This document shows, in pieces, positions 22,528 to 34,214 of a stretch of DNA of 64,000 bases. Both the position numbers and the translations under genes were made by a program. Source of the DNA: Chamaecyparis obtusa (taxonomy: Eukaryota > Streptophyta > Pinopsida > Cupressales > Cupressaceae); NCBI GenBank assembly GCA_027943335.1, contig BSBK01000871.1, forward strand, positions 2,043,501-2,107,500. The letters are read 5' to 3'. Within the stretch, counting starts at the first letter, position 1. Every line of letters starts with the position of its first letter. The notes beneath the pieces are model-generated. The model was not told the DNA's origin and made no database searches. It saw only the letters and a list, made by a program, of their open reading frames with translations.

Positions 22528-22699
22528 CTCTGTGAACATCACCTAGATCCAATGAGTGTTAAGTGTTCCATTCATTCTCATAGATAACATAAAGATATTG
22601 ATAATACTATTGTGACATAATTATATTGACGATATAATTATTATATTGTTATATTATGATTATATTGATTATATTATTATTATTATATTAGTAATGCAA

Positions 22700-22925
22700 T
22701 AATTATATTTATTGAAATAATATAATTATATAAATTAATATATAATTAATTATAAGAAATAATTATAATAATAATAATTATATTTATTGAGATAATATAA
22801 TTATATAAATTAATATATAATTAATTATAAGAAATAATTATTATAATAATAATTATATTTATTGAGATAATATAATTATATATAAATTAATATATAATTA
22901 ATTATAAGAGATAATTATTATAATA
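22700..22925. repeat. three tandem copies of a 75-76 bp AT-only unit
   Basis: AATTATATTTATTGA(A/G)ATAAT begins copies at about 22701, 22776 and 22851. Each continues with ATAATTATATAAATTAATAT and TTAATTATAAGA(A/G)ATAATTAT. The copies differ by only a few bases and short ATA-repeat changes. Confidence 0.8.
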
Positions 22926-23550
22926 ATTATATTATATTATATAATAATATAATATAATTAATAGGACCACATGTGAAGAGTGGTGACCTTTGGTGAAGGG
23001 GCACCATTGATAAGTATATAAGAATGAGTGAAAACTTCCTCTCTTGGTATCTATTGAATACACAGAAAAACAACTTGGTATAAGAGCAGGCCCTCCTCCC
23101 AAATCTGTAGCGTTTCATAAATTCACATTTGTACCAATTGAAGTCTCTGTTGGAGACAGATCTGGAGGAATAAGATATTGCAGGTCTGAGACAAATCTAC
23201 TTGTATTGAGAAGATAAAGTTTTACATTCAGAATAATAATATCGTGTGACAAAGTCTATTAGAATATTTCGATTTTAATATTTGTGGTGAACCACTTTTC
23301 TTGCTCGCCATTTCCAAGTGTTGCCAACTAATAATACTGTAGTCATTGGCTATTACTTACTAGGTGGAAAGTTCAATTATTTTTATTGAATTCGAATATT
23401 TATTTAGTTTAGTGTTATCGAGTGTGATAAACATTTGTATCTACCGTAGTTGACCTTGATCATATTGGCGCTGCCTAAAATATTTGTTTGGGAGAATATT
23501 ACTATTATATGGTTGCATATAAAGGGCTAAGTGTATCACAAGAGTGATTG
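22926..23550. other. spacer with a primer-binding-site-like motif
   Basis: TGGTATAAGAGC at 23077-23088 differs by one base from the initiator tRNA-Met primer-binding site. It sits after a TATA-like gtatataag (23016) and an ...aaaaacaac end, the arrangement expected at the 3' edge of an LTR. No matching second LTR is present in the window, so this may be the 5' end of a gutted retrotransposon. Confidence 0.25.
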
Positions 23551-25258
23551 ATATTTGAATTCGAGCTTTGATTATTGTTCTAGCATGCCGCAGGAAGAAT
23601 ATTGGTTTAAGTTTGCAGATAATGCTACCTTCTTTCAGATGATCTTCTACAATGAGGCCATGAATGAGAAAGCGTGTCGTACTGATAGTACTCCAAATGC
23701 AAGTGGACGTTGTGGGGTACAAAGTATTTATACTTCTTTTTTGTAGTTTTATACGAGCAGGTGTCGATAGTGCCGCAGAATCACGAAACCAGGCCAAATT
23801 GCAACGAGAGAGGATGCTGGCATCTGCTCTTGATACACTTACGACTGCTCACTTCTTTGGTGTTAACCAATTCTCCATAATCACTCAGAAGTAGTTAGTG
23901 AATACGTATCAAAGAAGAGAATATATTACAAAGTTTACATCCATACCTTCGACATCTATATTTGATATTATTGGTCATGAGAAACATTTGGAAAGTACTA
24001 AATAATGCCAGACCATTACCGTCGGAAATGGAGGCATGAATATATCTGTGTTAGGGTGCGTATTTAGAAAATATGAAAGATTTTATATATAGTTTGGAAA
24101 ACTATACACTTTGTGGTATATATTAGTCATTGATATATTGAAGCTGAACTTTTAGAGAATATTGCAAATTATTATTAATATATACGTGAGCTTCTTACTT
24201 GTCGTGAAAATAGATGCCATGCCTAGACATGGTTATTTGTCTTCAAATATTTAGAAGGTTTGATTCTATTGCATGTAAAGCTTGGAACATAAAATATCAT
24301 ATAAATTTCCAACTAATTGAGCAATGAAATGTGAAGAATTCTGTGTAGTGACAGAAATAGTAATGAAAGGGTGTGATCTCCTCCTGGTACGCAAGGATAT
24401 AAAGGAATCCGGTGGAAATATTTAATATTACCATTAGAGTTATTCCCACCACTCTCACTCATCAAAAGAATAATTGTGTATATCCTGAGCGGCAGATTAA
24501 GTTTTACGCTTCCTGAGTGTCACCTTTAATGGTGATTCTTCACTGTTCTTATTGGAGCGAAGCATTGTGGGGCTGACTTTCTAGAAGATTGACCAATCAT
24601 TTGTAATTGCCTTTGAATAAATTCCCTTATATATAGTTTGAGATATTATATGGTTTCAATGACTTGATATTTCTAACTTGGGACAAATATTATCATTGCC
24701 GAGCTTTACAGTCAGCCGCAAGAATTGATAATTGCAAAAGAATGCGTGTGTGCTTGGAAGTATGAAAATAATCGATTTGCTAATCCAGACTACTCTTCTT
24801 CGTCTAAGGAATGTGACTTATAATACTAGTCTGCTCCTGCTATTCTTAACAGGCAGAGATAAGCGCACCACAACCAATTCATATTGACTATTGTGTCATC
24901 GGGAAGACTGCCCTATTGTAGATACACACAACTGCACACATATGGAATTATTGGTGATTAATTATACATATTTTATGGGTGCTGCTAAGAGGTCATACTT
25001 GTAGTTTGAGCATGAAGCTTTTATAGTTTCATTTGAGGAGCTTGAAGAGAGATCAATTGGGAAAGTCCTAAACTCTCAGCAGCAACGGCAAAGTAGGTAG
25101 ATTCGCTGGTCATTAGAGTAATTAGAGACAATTCATATCTGATTGCATTTTTGGAGCAAGATATGCTTCTGTATGAGAGGGAGCAACTAGAGGATCTGCT
25201 TTAGTTGACTTTCAAGGATCTTGGTCATATTGGTTTAGAGGGAGTAGACCATGTTGAG
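23551..25258 (+). pseudogene. degraded coding remnants of unknown element
   Basis: Pieces of protein-like frame lie in order on the plus strand but in shifting frames. 23586-23745 reads MPQEEYWFKFADNATFFQ and onward; 24690-24830 reads AELYSQPQELIIAKECVCAW and onward; 24892-25145 reads CHREDCPIVDTHNC..., then FEELEERSIGKVLNSQQQ with several TAG/TAA stops; 25150-25258 reads EQDMLLYEREQLEDLL, a stop, then LTFKDLGHIGLEGVD. The series ends exactly where the copia left LTR begins. I do not recognise the family. It may be an older element into which the copia inserted, or a foreign piece that replaced the outer part of the left LTR. Confidence 0.3.
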
Positions 25259-26504
25259 TGTTGGATATTGCTAATGCATGGGGAGGTGATTGAGACATTT
25301 AATATGTTTAATCACTACGTTACTGAATGGGCACTCATACTATTGTCATCTATGTTTTATCACTGATGTCAACATACGTTTCTATGAGGAAAACAGGTTG
25401 GTTATTATAGTGTGCGGACACTGTACGGATGTTTCAGATGCTGCGAAGACAGATGAGAGTTTAGGAGGATGTTGTGATCTTATATTCAAGATATCATTAT
25501 GTAATGTTGCATATTAGATAAGTTACAAATGTTTTGGTGAAGATTGGTCACTGGACTGTAATAGTGAGAAATGTCAGAGTTAGTCTTTGTGATTCTGGTA
25601 TATCTTCCAGATGATATGGATTTAAGGTATGCGAGCTTGAGGGACGACAAACAAGGTACTGAAGGATGATCATTGGTCAACACAAGGTACAGAACACTTG
25701 ATGATGTCAGTTGTGGCATGTGTTTTGGAGGTGACTTATTTGGAAGCCGACTTGGGAGATGTAGCATGTGTTATGCTTGACGAACATAAATTAAGGATGT
25801 CATTCATTAATTATTGCAATGAAATCATTGTATACTTGTTTTAGATACAGTGTGTATCTTAGTAAGGTTTTATGTAATTGTTTGTAATTAGGAAAGCCTC
25901 ATGGGCCGACCTGTTAAATGAGAATTGTAATAAGGTATAAATAAAAGATATTTTCTTGGAAAAGATAGGGATGAGGAGAAGATGATATAGAGAGGTTGTG
26001 AAAGCTGTGATATTATGTCTGCTGTATGTAGAGCAGAAGTTTGTTGGTGAACTTCATTGGAATTGATCAAACAAAGACAGTTGCTACCGAATAGTTCAAA
26101 AGATTGTGTATTTTTTCATATACACTTGTGTTGCAAACAGTGAGTTCTGAAGGTGGACTTAACCTTTTTTGGACAGTGAGCTCTCCCTTTTGTTCTTGAC
26201 TCCTAATAGGGTCTGTCCTCTAACAAGGACTATGTACTGTAATGTTTCAATAAGCTCCTAACAGGGCTATATCTTCTAACAAGGATAACTATACTCTCAA
26301 TACATCATTTATGGGTGCTAATTCCCACTGGATTTTTACCTTTAACAAGGTTTCCCCGAGACCAAAATATTATGTTATTGTGTTGGCATTCATCGTGTTC
26401 ATTGGATTTGATATTGCTGCTACTTAAAGTTTAAAGTTTAATAATCTGTCATACAATTGATTCACCCCCCCTCTTAGTTGTATTGTGGACTGTTATTCCT
26501 AACA
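25259..26504 (+). mobile_element. left LTR of copia element (5' part missing)
   Basis: 1246 bases align end to end with 30950-32195 and finish in ATTCCTAACA, directly followed by the primer-binding site. The right LTR starts 131 bases earlier, at a polypurine tract, so this left copy lacks its outer end. By eye the first about 130 shared bases differ at roughly 7%, mostly transitions. A TATA-like ggtataaataaaag lies at about 25935-25948. Confidence 0.85.
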
Positions 26505-26506
26505 AT

Positions 26507-26518
26507 TGGTATCAGAGC
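26507..26518 (+). other. copia primer-binding site
   Basis: TGGTATCAGAGC, complementary to the 3' end of initiator tRNA-Met, begins two bases after the left LTR. Confidence 0.9.
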
Positions 26519-26559
26519 AAGTGGTCCTTAGAGAAAAAGATTAATAGCTTGAGGTGATT

Positions 26560-27562
26560 ATGGAGATGGCATTCTATAGGAAGGATAGTCCAAAATTTGA
26601 TCCTGAAAACTTTGATAGTTGGAAGAACAAAATGCAAACTCACCTATTTTGTTTGGGGATTGACTATTGGTTGATTACAAGGAATAAGGTGGCTATAAAG
26701 ACTGAAGATGAATTGACAATAGCTACTGAGGATGAAATGAAGATATTTTTACTTAACATGATAACAAGAGAAGCACTGATCAACGCACTCTCTAAAGGAG
26801 AGTTTACTGAAGTTAAAGACTTGGATTCGGCATACCTGATTTGGGAAAGATTAGAAGCACTATATGAGGGAGAGAAGTACACCAAACAAGCGAAGTTACA
26901 AAACTGGAAGACAAAGATGGAGAAGCTACAAATGAATGAGGATGAAAGTTTTAGGGCTTATGTTCAAAGGGTTACAGAAGCTGTAGTTGGAATAAAAAAT
27001 TGCGGAGGCACTTATGATGAAGATGAAGTTATTGCGAAGATCCTTAGATCTTTGACACCTGCTTACAAGTTTAAGACTATGTCTATTCAAGAAACTATAC
27101 CTCTGACTCCGAACTTTAGCACAGAGATGTTGATTGCAAAGCTAACTACCTTTGAAGCTGCAAAATTAGGAGAGGCTGTACCTAAAGATGAATCTGCATT
27201 TAAGGCATCTACACACAAGAAATTATCTGCACTTCCGAGCACCAGCAAAGAAGACCTAAAAGAAGAGCTTGGCAAGTATGCTGAGGAATAGGAACATATA
27301 ATGGTAGAAGAAAGAAAGATGGATGAACTTGTTGCACTGATTGCTAGAAGAGAAAAAAGAGGTAAGGGCAAGTTTGAAGGCAAGTTACCCTTGAAATGTT
27401 TTTCATGCAATAAGGTAGGTCATTTTGCATCTAGATGTCCTACAAGAGTTCCTTAGTACAAACCTAATTTTGACAAGATTAAAAGGGACAAAGACTGTTA
27501 CTATGCTAGTGAAGACATCTTTGATGATGATGATTTAGATTATAAAGAGATCAAATTTTTTT
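26560..27562 (+). pseudogene. copia gag
   Basis: The first sensible ATG is 26560 (MEMAFYRKDSPKFDPENF). The N-terminal part has the FDSWKNKMQTHL and LINALSKGEF...AYLIWERLEALYEG pattern of copia gag (UBN2/DUF4219-like). TAG at 27289-27291 interrupts, then the frame continues to a CCHC knuckle CFSCNKVGHFASRC (about 27397-27438), a second TAG (27454-27456) and an acidic tail. It formed the particle and packaged RNA in the live element. Confidence 0.88.
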
Positions 27563-28798
27563 GCTATTAGAGATGAGCCAGTGCATGAGGAAAAATCTTT
27601 AGTATCTCATGTTGACAAGAAAATTGAATGGATAATAAACAGTGGTTGTTCTCATCATATGACTAGAGATAAGAACAAGTTTGTTAAATTAGTAATATGA
27701 TGGTGGTGTTGTGAGGTTTGGGGACAATCTTCCCAAATCTATCATAGGAGTAGGATTTATTACTCTGGATGGAAAGACTAATACAGATAATGTACTGCTT
27801 GTTGAAGGATTAAAATATAACTTGTTGAGTGTTGGACACTTAATGGATACAGAGTTTCAATTAAGTTTTGTCAATGACAAATGTTTTATCAGAAGTAAGG
27901 CATGTAAGCTGATTGCAACCGGTACTAAGTCTAGAGGTAATGTATTTGAATTAAATACATCTGGAGCCTCTTTCTTTGTTGCAAAGGTTGATGACACTTG
28001 GTTATGACATATGAGATTTTGTCATGTTAATTTTGATAACATTGTAAAGGCAAGTATGACTAATGCAGTGAGAGATCTGTCGAAGATTGTGAAACCATCT
28101 AACACTATTTGCAAAGAGTGTGTCATGGGAAAATAGACTAGAAATAGTTACAAAAGAAAAGCATATACATCAAAAGAGAAGTTGGAGCTGGTACACATAG
28201 ACCTATGTGGACCTACAAGGACAAAATCATACTATGGTGAAAGGTATTTCATACTTTTTGTTGATGATTTTTTTAGAATGATATGGGTCACTTATTTGAA
28301 AGAAAAATCAGAAGCATTTGATAAATTCAAGTTGTTCAAAGAAAAAGTAGAGAATGAATCAGGTTTAAAGATTAAGTGTCTAAGGTTCGACAGAGGTGGA
28401 GAGTTTACTCCAGACTTATTCAATTCATACTATGAAGAGCATGGAATAAAGAGATAGACATCTGTTCCTAGGACTCCACAATAGAATGAGATAGCAGAGC
28501 GAAGGAACATGACTATACTTGATGCTGCTAGGACAATGTTGCTTGGAGGAAATGTATCTCATGTACATTGGAGAGAGGCTGTTGGAACAACAGTGTATAC
28601 ATTGAACATAATTCAAATCAGAGAAGGTACAAGTAAGACTCTTTATGAATTATGGTTTGATCATACTCCTACTGTAAAACATTTCAAAATATTTGGTAGC
28701 AAGTGTTATATCAAGAGAGATGATGATATAGGAAAGTTTGATGCTAGAAGTGATGAAGGAATTTTTCTTGGTTACTCTGTTAAGAGCAATGCTTAAAA
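27563..28798 (+). pseudogene. copia protease and integrase
   Basis: After a shift out of the gag frame, IEWIINSGCSHHMTRDKNKF marks the protease, with Asn in place of the catalytic Asp of DSG. A second shift near 27693 leads to the pre-integrase segment (NLLSVGHLMD...), a zinc motif H...CHVNF...CKECVMGK, and the integrase core: HIDLCGPT, FDRGGEF and NEIAERRN carry the D-D-E triad. Stops are TGA 28005, TAG 28134, TAG 28455, TAG 28482 and TAA 28794. Several stops sit where the family has Gln or Trp. Confidence 0.88.
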
Positions 28799-30659
28799 AT
28801 GTTTCAATATGAGATTGAGGAATACGATTGAAAGTAACAATGTAAGAATAGATAAAAATTTTCAGATACAAGAAAGAATGTATGACAACAATAAGATTTC
28901 AGAGATAAAATAAGCTACTGTTGCTACAAAAGGAGAAGAACTTATTGAGGTAGAAAGTGAAAAAGAGACTTGTGATGTTGGCACAAGTGAGGCTACTGAG
29001 GCTCCTAAAACACCAAGGTATGTATAGAATAACCATCCTGAAAATCAAATTATTGGCAATACTAATCAAGGAGTACTAACTAGATCAAAGGTTAGAGAAG
29101 AAATTTGTTTCATTTCTCAAGTTGAACAAAAGACTACATATGAAGCATGTAGGGATGAATTTTGGTTAAATGATATGAAGGAAGAGTTAAACCAGATAAA
29201 GAAGAATGACACTTGGGAATCGGTTCCTAGGCCTAAAAATAAAAATGTAATAGGAACAAAATGGATTTTTAGAAACAAAATGAATGAAGAAGGAACTATT
29301 GTAAGAAACAAAGCAAGACTAGCATGTAACAGATACTCACAACAAGAAGGCATAGACTTTGAAGAAAAATTTTCTCCCGTTGCTAGAATAGAGGCAGTAA
29401 GATTGTTCTTGGCTTATGCTGCACATAAGAACTTCAAGGTGTATCAAATGGATGCGAAATCTGCATTTCTAAATGGGGATCTTGAAGAAGAATTATATAT
29501 AGAACAACCTGATGGATTTCCTCTATGCAAAAATAGAGACATGGTGTGCAAATTGAAGAAAGCTCTGTATGGGCTGAAGCAAGCTCCTAGGGCTTGGTAT
29601 GCAAGGTTAGACATGTACCTACTTCAGCTTGTATTCAGAAAAGATAATGTGGATAATAATTTGTATTTAAGAATTAGTGAAGATGGGATCCTGATAATAG
29701 AAGTCTTTGTGCATGATATTATCTTTGGAGGTAATGATGATCTATGTAAGAAATTTGCTAAGGAAATAGAAAGTGAATTTGAGATGTTTATGATAGGCAA
29801 AATGAAATTCTTTCTCGGATTGCAAATAACTCAGAATGAGAATGATATCTTTATTTATCAGACCAAGTATCTCAAAGGAATGCTGAAGAATTTTGGAATG
29901 GAGGATTGTAAACCAGTAGGAACACCTATGGTGACCGATAATAAGCTAACAATTGATGATGAATCAAAGAATATTTTTCAGACCTTATACAGATCAATAG
30001 TTGGAGGATTACAATATCTGACCCACACCAGACCAGATATTGCTAATGCTGTTGGAATTGTGGCTAAATATCAGGCAGAACCCAAAGAAACACACCTAGC
30101 TTCTATAAAAAGGATATTGAGATTTTTGAAAGGAACCATAGACTATGGCTTATGGTATGACATAAATGATAGCTTTGAACTTCATGCTTATACTGATGCT
30201 GATTGGGCAGGAAATATTGATGACAAAAAAAGTACTAGTGGTGGTGCATTTTTCCTTGGGAAAAAGTTAGTTTCTTGGCTAAGTAAGAAACAAGATTATA
30301 TAGCACAATCTACTACTAAATCAGAGTATGTTGCTGCTGCCATAAATTGCACTCAGATTGTTTGGATGAAACAAATGCTGGCAGACATTGGAATAAATTT
30401 TGATGAGCCTGTGGTTATCCATTGTGATAACACCAGTATAGTGAATATGTCAAAGAATCCAATGATGCACTCTAAAACTGAACATATTTCTATCAAGTAT
30501 CACTTCTTGAGAGACAAGGTGACAGAAAAGGAAATAAAACTAGAATATATTAGTACAAAAGAGCAGATTGTAGACATCTTCACAAAACCACTGCCGAAAG
30601 ATAACTTTGAATATCGCAGAGGTATGCTGGGGGTTCAAGCCCCCCCTAGTCAGAATTAA
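28799..30659 (+). pseudogene. copia reverse transcriptase-RNase H
   Basis: A variable linker (to about 29170, with TAA near 28909 and TAG near 29023) precedes an open frame 29175-30659. RT motifs are [47 protein letters not shown] and [11 protein letters not shown]. The YVDD box is FVHD (29706-29717), so one catalytic Asp is lost. RNase H shows [20 protein letters not shown] and IHCDN, and the end is the usual DIFTKPLP segment. This is the best-preserved part of the element but would lack polymerase activity. Confidence 0.92.
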
Positions 30660-30808
30660 ATGTTGTAGAGATGCATCAGTCTAGGGGTTTTCAGAGCCTT
30701 ATCATAATCTGGACTAGATGTAGGGATCTACTCCTTAGGGGGAGTGATTGTGGAAGAAAGATGTTGGAAATCAGTTGATGACTCATGACACCCTTTGCCA
30801 TTGTTGTC

Positions 30809-30818
30809 AAAGGGGGAG
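30809..30818 (+). other. copia polypurine tract
   Basis: AAAGGGGGAG directly precedes TGTTGCTATGAG, the inferred start of the right LTR. Confidence 0.75.
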
Positions 30819-32195
30819 TGTTGCTATGAGAAAATCCCTACTATATGGGGAGATTGTTTGGTTGCAGAACTAGTTGTAGAACTTTGGATTGGTATTATAA
30901 CCTTGGGATGATTTTGTCATATGTTGACATCAATGCCAAATGGGGATATTTTTGGATATTGCTAATGAATGGGGAGATGATTGAGACATTTAATATATTT
31001 AATCACTACGTTACTGAATGGACACTCATACTATTGTCATGTATGTTTTGCAACTGATGTCAACATATATTTCTATGAGGAAAATAGGTTGGTTATCACA
31101 GTGTACAAACACTGTACAGATGTTTCAGATGCTGCGAAGACAGATGAGAGTTCAGGAGGATGTTGTGATCTTATATCCAAGATCACATCATGTAATGTTT
31201 CATATTGGATGAGTTACAAATGTTTTGGTGAAGACTGGTCATTGACTGTGACAGTGAGAAATGACAGAGTTGGTCTCTGTGTTGTGTGTATAGCTTACAT
31301 GCGATATGGAATTAGTGTATGCAAACTTAAGAGATGAAAGACAAAGTAGTGAAGAATGTTCTATGAACTGCGTAAGGTACAAAAGGTAGGATGACATCAG
31401 CTATGGTGTGTATTCTGGAGGTGATCTATTTGGAAGCTGACTACAAAGATGTAGTGTGTATGATGGATGGAGAACTTGAATTAAGGATGTTGGTCCTTAA
31501 TTTTTGTAATGTAATCATTGTATACTTATTCTAGATACCATGTGTATCTTAGCAAGGGTTTATGTAATTGTTTGTAATTAGGAAAGCCTTATGGGCCGAC
31601 CTGTTCATGAGAATTGTAATAAGGTATAAATGAAAGGTCTTTTCTTTAGAAAATATATGGATGAGAAGAAGATGATATAGAGAGTTTGTGAAAGCTGCAA
31701 GATTGTGTCTGTTGTATGTAGAGTAGAGGTTTGTTGGTGGACTTCATTGGAACTGATCAAGCAAAGACAATTGCTGCCTAACAGTTCAAAAGATTGTGTA
31801 TTTCTTCATATACACTTGTGTTGTGAATAGTGAGTTCTGAAGGTGGACTTAACCTTCTTTGGGCAGTGAGCCCTCCCTTTTGTTCTTGACTCCTAATAGG
31901 GTCTATCCTCTAACAAGGACTATGTATTGTAATGTTTCAATAAGCTCCTAATAGGGCTATATCTTCTAACAAGGATAACTATACTCTCAGTACATCATTT
32001 GTGGGTGCTAATTCCCACAAGGGTTTTTACCTTTAACAGGGTTTCCCTGAGACCAAAATATTGTGTTATCGTGTTGGAATTCATTGTGTTCATTGGATCT
32101 GATGTTGCTGCTACTTAAAGTTTGAAGTTTAATAATCTACCATACAAATGATTCACTCCCCCTCTCAGTTGTATTGTGGTCTATTATTCCTAACA
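30819..32195 (+). mobile_element. right LTR of copia element
   Basis: 1377 bases from TGTTGC after the polypurine tract to CCTAACA; bases 30950-32195 pair with the whole left LTR. If the LTR instead began at 30950, its first bases would be TTTTGG rather than TGTTGG and no polypurine tract would precede it, so 30819 is preferred. Confidence 0.8.
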
Positions 32196-33321
32196 ATGGT
32201 GTCTCTATATGGGCAAATGGAGGTCGTCGTGATCTCAGTGGTGATGTATGAACACCATGCACATCCACACTGGTACTATCAGCTGGAGGATTCCTGTCTT
32301 CTCTTTCCCACTTTCTCTCCTAAACTTTGCAAATGGTAAGAATGAGTAGGTATGTGCTCTCTTCCCTTATTTATAGATAAAAATTAGGGTTTTTATTAGG
32401 GTTTTTGTTAGGGTTTATTTATGTTAAATTTGAATTTACCTTCATATGCTTTTAGATAGACATTCACTCTTTTCATCATAACTTGAGTTCTGTAGCTTCG
32501 TTTTCAGTGCCGTCTGTGACATTGGAATCATGAATCAGTACCTAAATCTATGAATCAATTTATGAAGGGTAGGAATCCTTCTAACTGGTTTAGGAAAATG
32601 CCTTTTTCAACAAATTGCATATCCAATGTATAGGGCTATCCTTATCACCCTGTTTCACCCATTATATGTAGAAAGCCAAAACAGGGGGGGCATAAGGGGC
32701 TCTATGCACTTCTCAATTTCATTTTAGTAAGTCTTAGCTGATTTATAGATTTTCATTAACCTTGTGTGCTGCAGGTTGTGGGTACTAATAGTTTTTTCCA
32801 GGATCTCTACATTGAGGACTTAGTTATATCCTTTTTATTTATTATGATGTTTTCTTACTTTAGTTTGCATATTCACATAGTGTCATATCTAAGCTAAAGT
32901 GGGGGATAAATGTATCATCTTAAAATGGAATCACTTCCATATTGGTAGGTTTAGCACCCTCATTTAGTGCATTTTCATGATAGATTTGTATTTAGGATGC
33001 ATCTGCACTTGGTTCTTCGTTTCCAGGTGAAATTAAGGTTAGGATCCTGAGGATTCTCCTTGATTTCCTTCTTTGTGGATCTATTTTCTAGGTAGGACCT
33101 ATGTACTGGTCCTCCTAGCCTTCATCACATTTCTTCTAGGCCTCTGTTCCCTTTTCTAGCATTCTATTCTATTTTCCCATCATTCTAATTCTCTGGTCGA
33201 CCTAGAAACTTCACTGAAACTCTAAGTTGACTGGCCTAAAACCTCAGGTCAGGGTCGAGGTCGACCTTGAACTTTGTCAGGTTTTGGTTCCCGCTTTCAA
33301 ATTTGGATCATAATAGGGCCC
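32196..33321. other. spacer with telobox-like repeat
   Basis: No gene found. Three TTAGGGTTT words 12-13 bases apart lie at about 32384-32417, resembling plant telo-boxes or degenerate telomeric sequence. 33195-33280 has several GGTCGA/GGTCAG words of the kind common in LTRs. Confidence 0.35.
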
Positions 33322-34214
33322 TGATGTAGGGGCATTCTAGGGTACTTCGTGAATCTGTATGGAGGTGTGTTGTTTTGGTTATGTGGTACTCGATTACAAC
33401 TTTAATCGATGGTCTTGGTTATTGAAGGGAGCTTGGTCACTGAAGAAACTTGGTGAAACCTCTTGTGCTTGATGATGCCTATGCTCCTCAGTGTTTCTTG
33501 ACTTGGTTGATTGTTTCACTAATGCTCGATTGTTTCTCTGGTGCTCGATTGTTTCTCTGGTGCTCGGTTGTTCTAGTTACCAACTAGAGTTCTTGGAAAT
33601 TTGGTTGGCCAACTTGGTGCATTTATTGTTGGTATCTTTTGTTGTATTCTCCTATGTAGATTTAGAGGCTGACATGGAGAATTAAATGTTTGTAAGGCTA
33701 TTTATGAGTTGACTGTTGTTGCATTTAATATTTGTTTGTAATAGGAGCTGACTTTGCTTAGGAGTTAATTTTTTCTTCCATCCAACTTGTGGCTAAAGAT
33801 TAGTATTTAAGGAGTGTTTGGGTAGTTGTTTAGGAGAAGATTTGGGAAGATAGAAGGATAGCATTTTAAAATCCTGTGAGATCTTGAAGATTAGATTGTT
33901 ATCTGATAGTTTGTAATAGTAGAGCTAGTGGTTTGCATGCTTGGAGACAAGGAGATTTCTTGGAGGCTTGCGAGCTCAAGTTCAAATATGCCTTAGGGTT
34001 TCCATTAGTTGCTGATTTGTTTCAGAGCTAGACTAGCTAGAAGATTGCAAAAATACTTTGATTGTATTTGGCCCTAACTCAGATGGCCTTATAGTCAGGC
34101 ATGTTAATGAAAATTTAGTTGAAAACATTATCTTGTTGTGTTATTCTGCATTGTGGTGTTTGGCTGCTTGTTTGGACTATCCTTAATTGGATCCTCCTTA
34201 CCTATCCTGCATCA
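33322..34214 (+). mobile_element. solo LTR, Ty3/gypsy-like
   Basis: 893 bases begin TGATGTAGG and end CCTGCATCA, near-perfect inverted termini that match the termini of the gypsy LTRs at 35250 (TGATGCAGG) and 35929 (TGCATCA). Like those LTRs it holds a mini-repeat of TGCTCGATTGTTTCTCTGG-type units (33523-33575). No primer-binding site follows, so it is a solo LTR. Flanking bases ggccc and ggcta match only partly, so the TSD is decayed or absent. Confidence 0.6.

Larger units (their letters stand above)
25259..32195 (+). mobile_element. Ty1/copia LTR retrotransposon, inactive
   Basis: Order is LTR, tRNA-Met PBS, gag, protease, integrase, reverse transcriptase, RNase H, polypurine tract, LTR. 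Integrase lies before RT, which defines copia. About nine in-frame stops and at least two frameshifts break the polyprotein, and both protease and RT have lost a catalytic Asp. The bases outside the two ends (ttgag and atggt) do not match, consistent with loss of the left end. The lineage within copia is not assigned. Confidence 0.93.

Noticed and set aside
32384..32417. Interstitial telomere array
   Set aside because: Only three TTAGGGTTT words with irregular T-rich spacing; more likely telo-box-like or chance.
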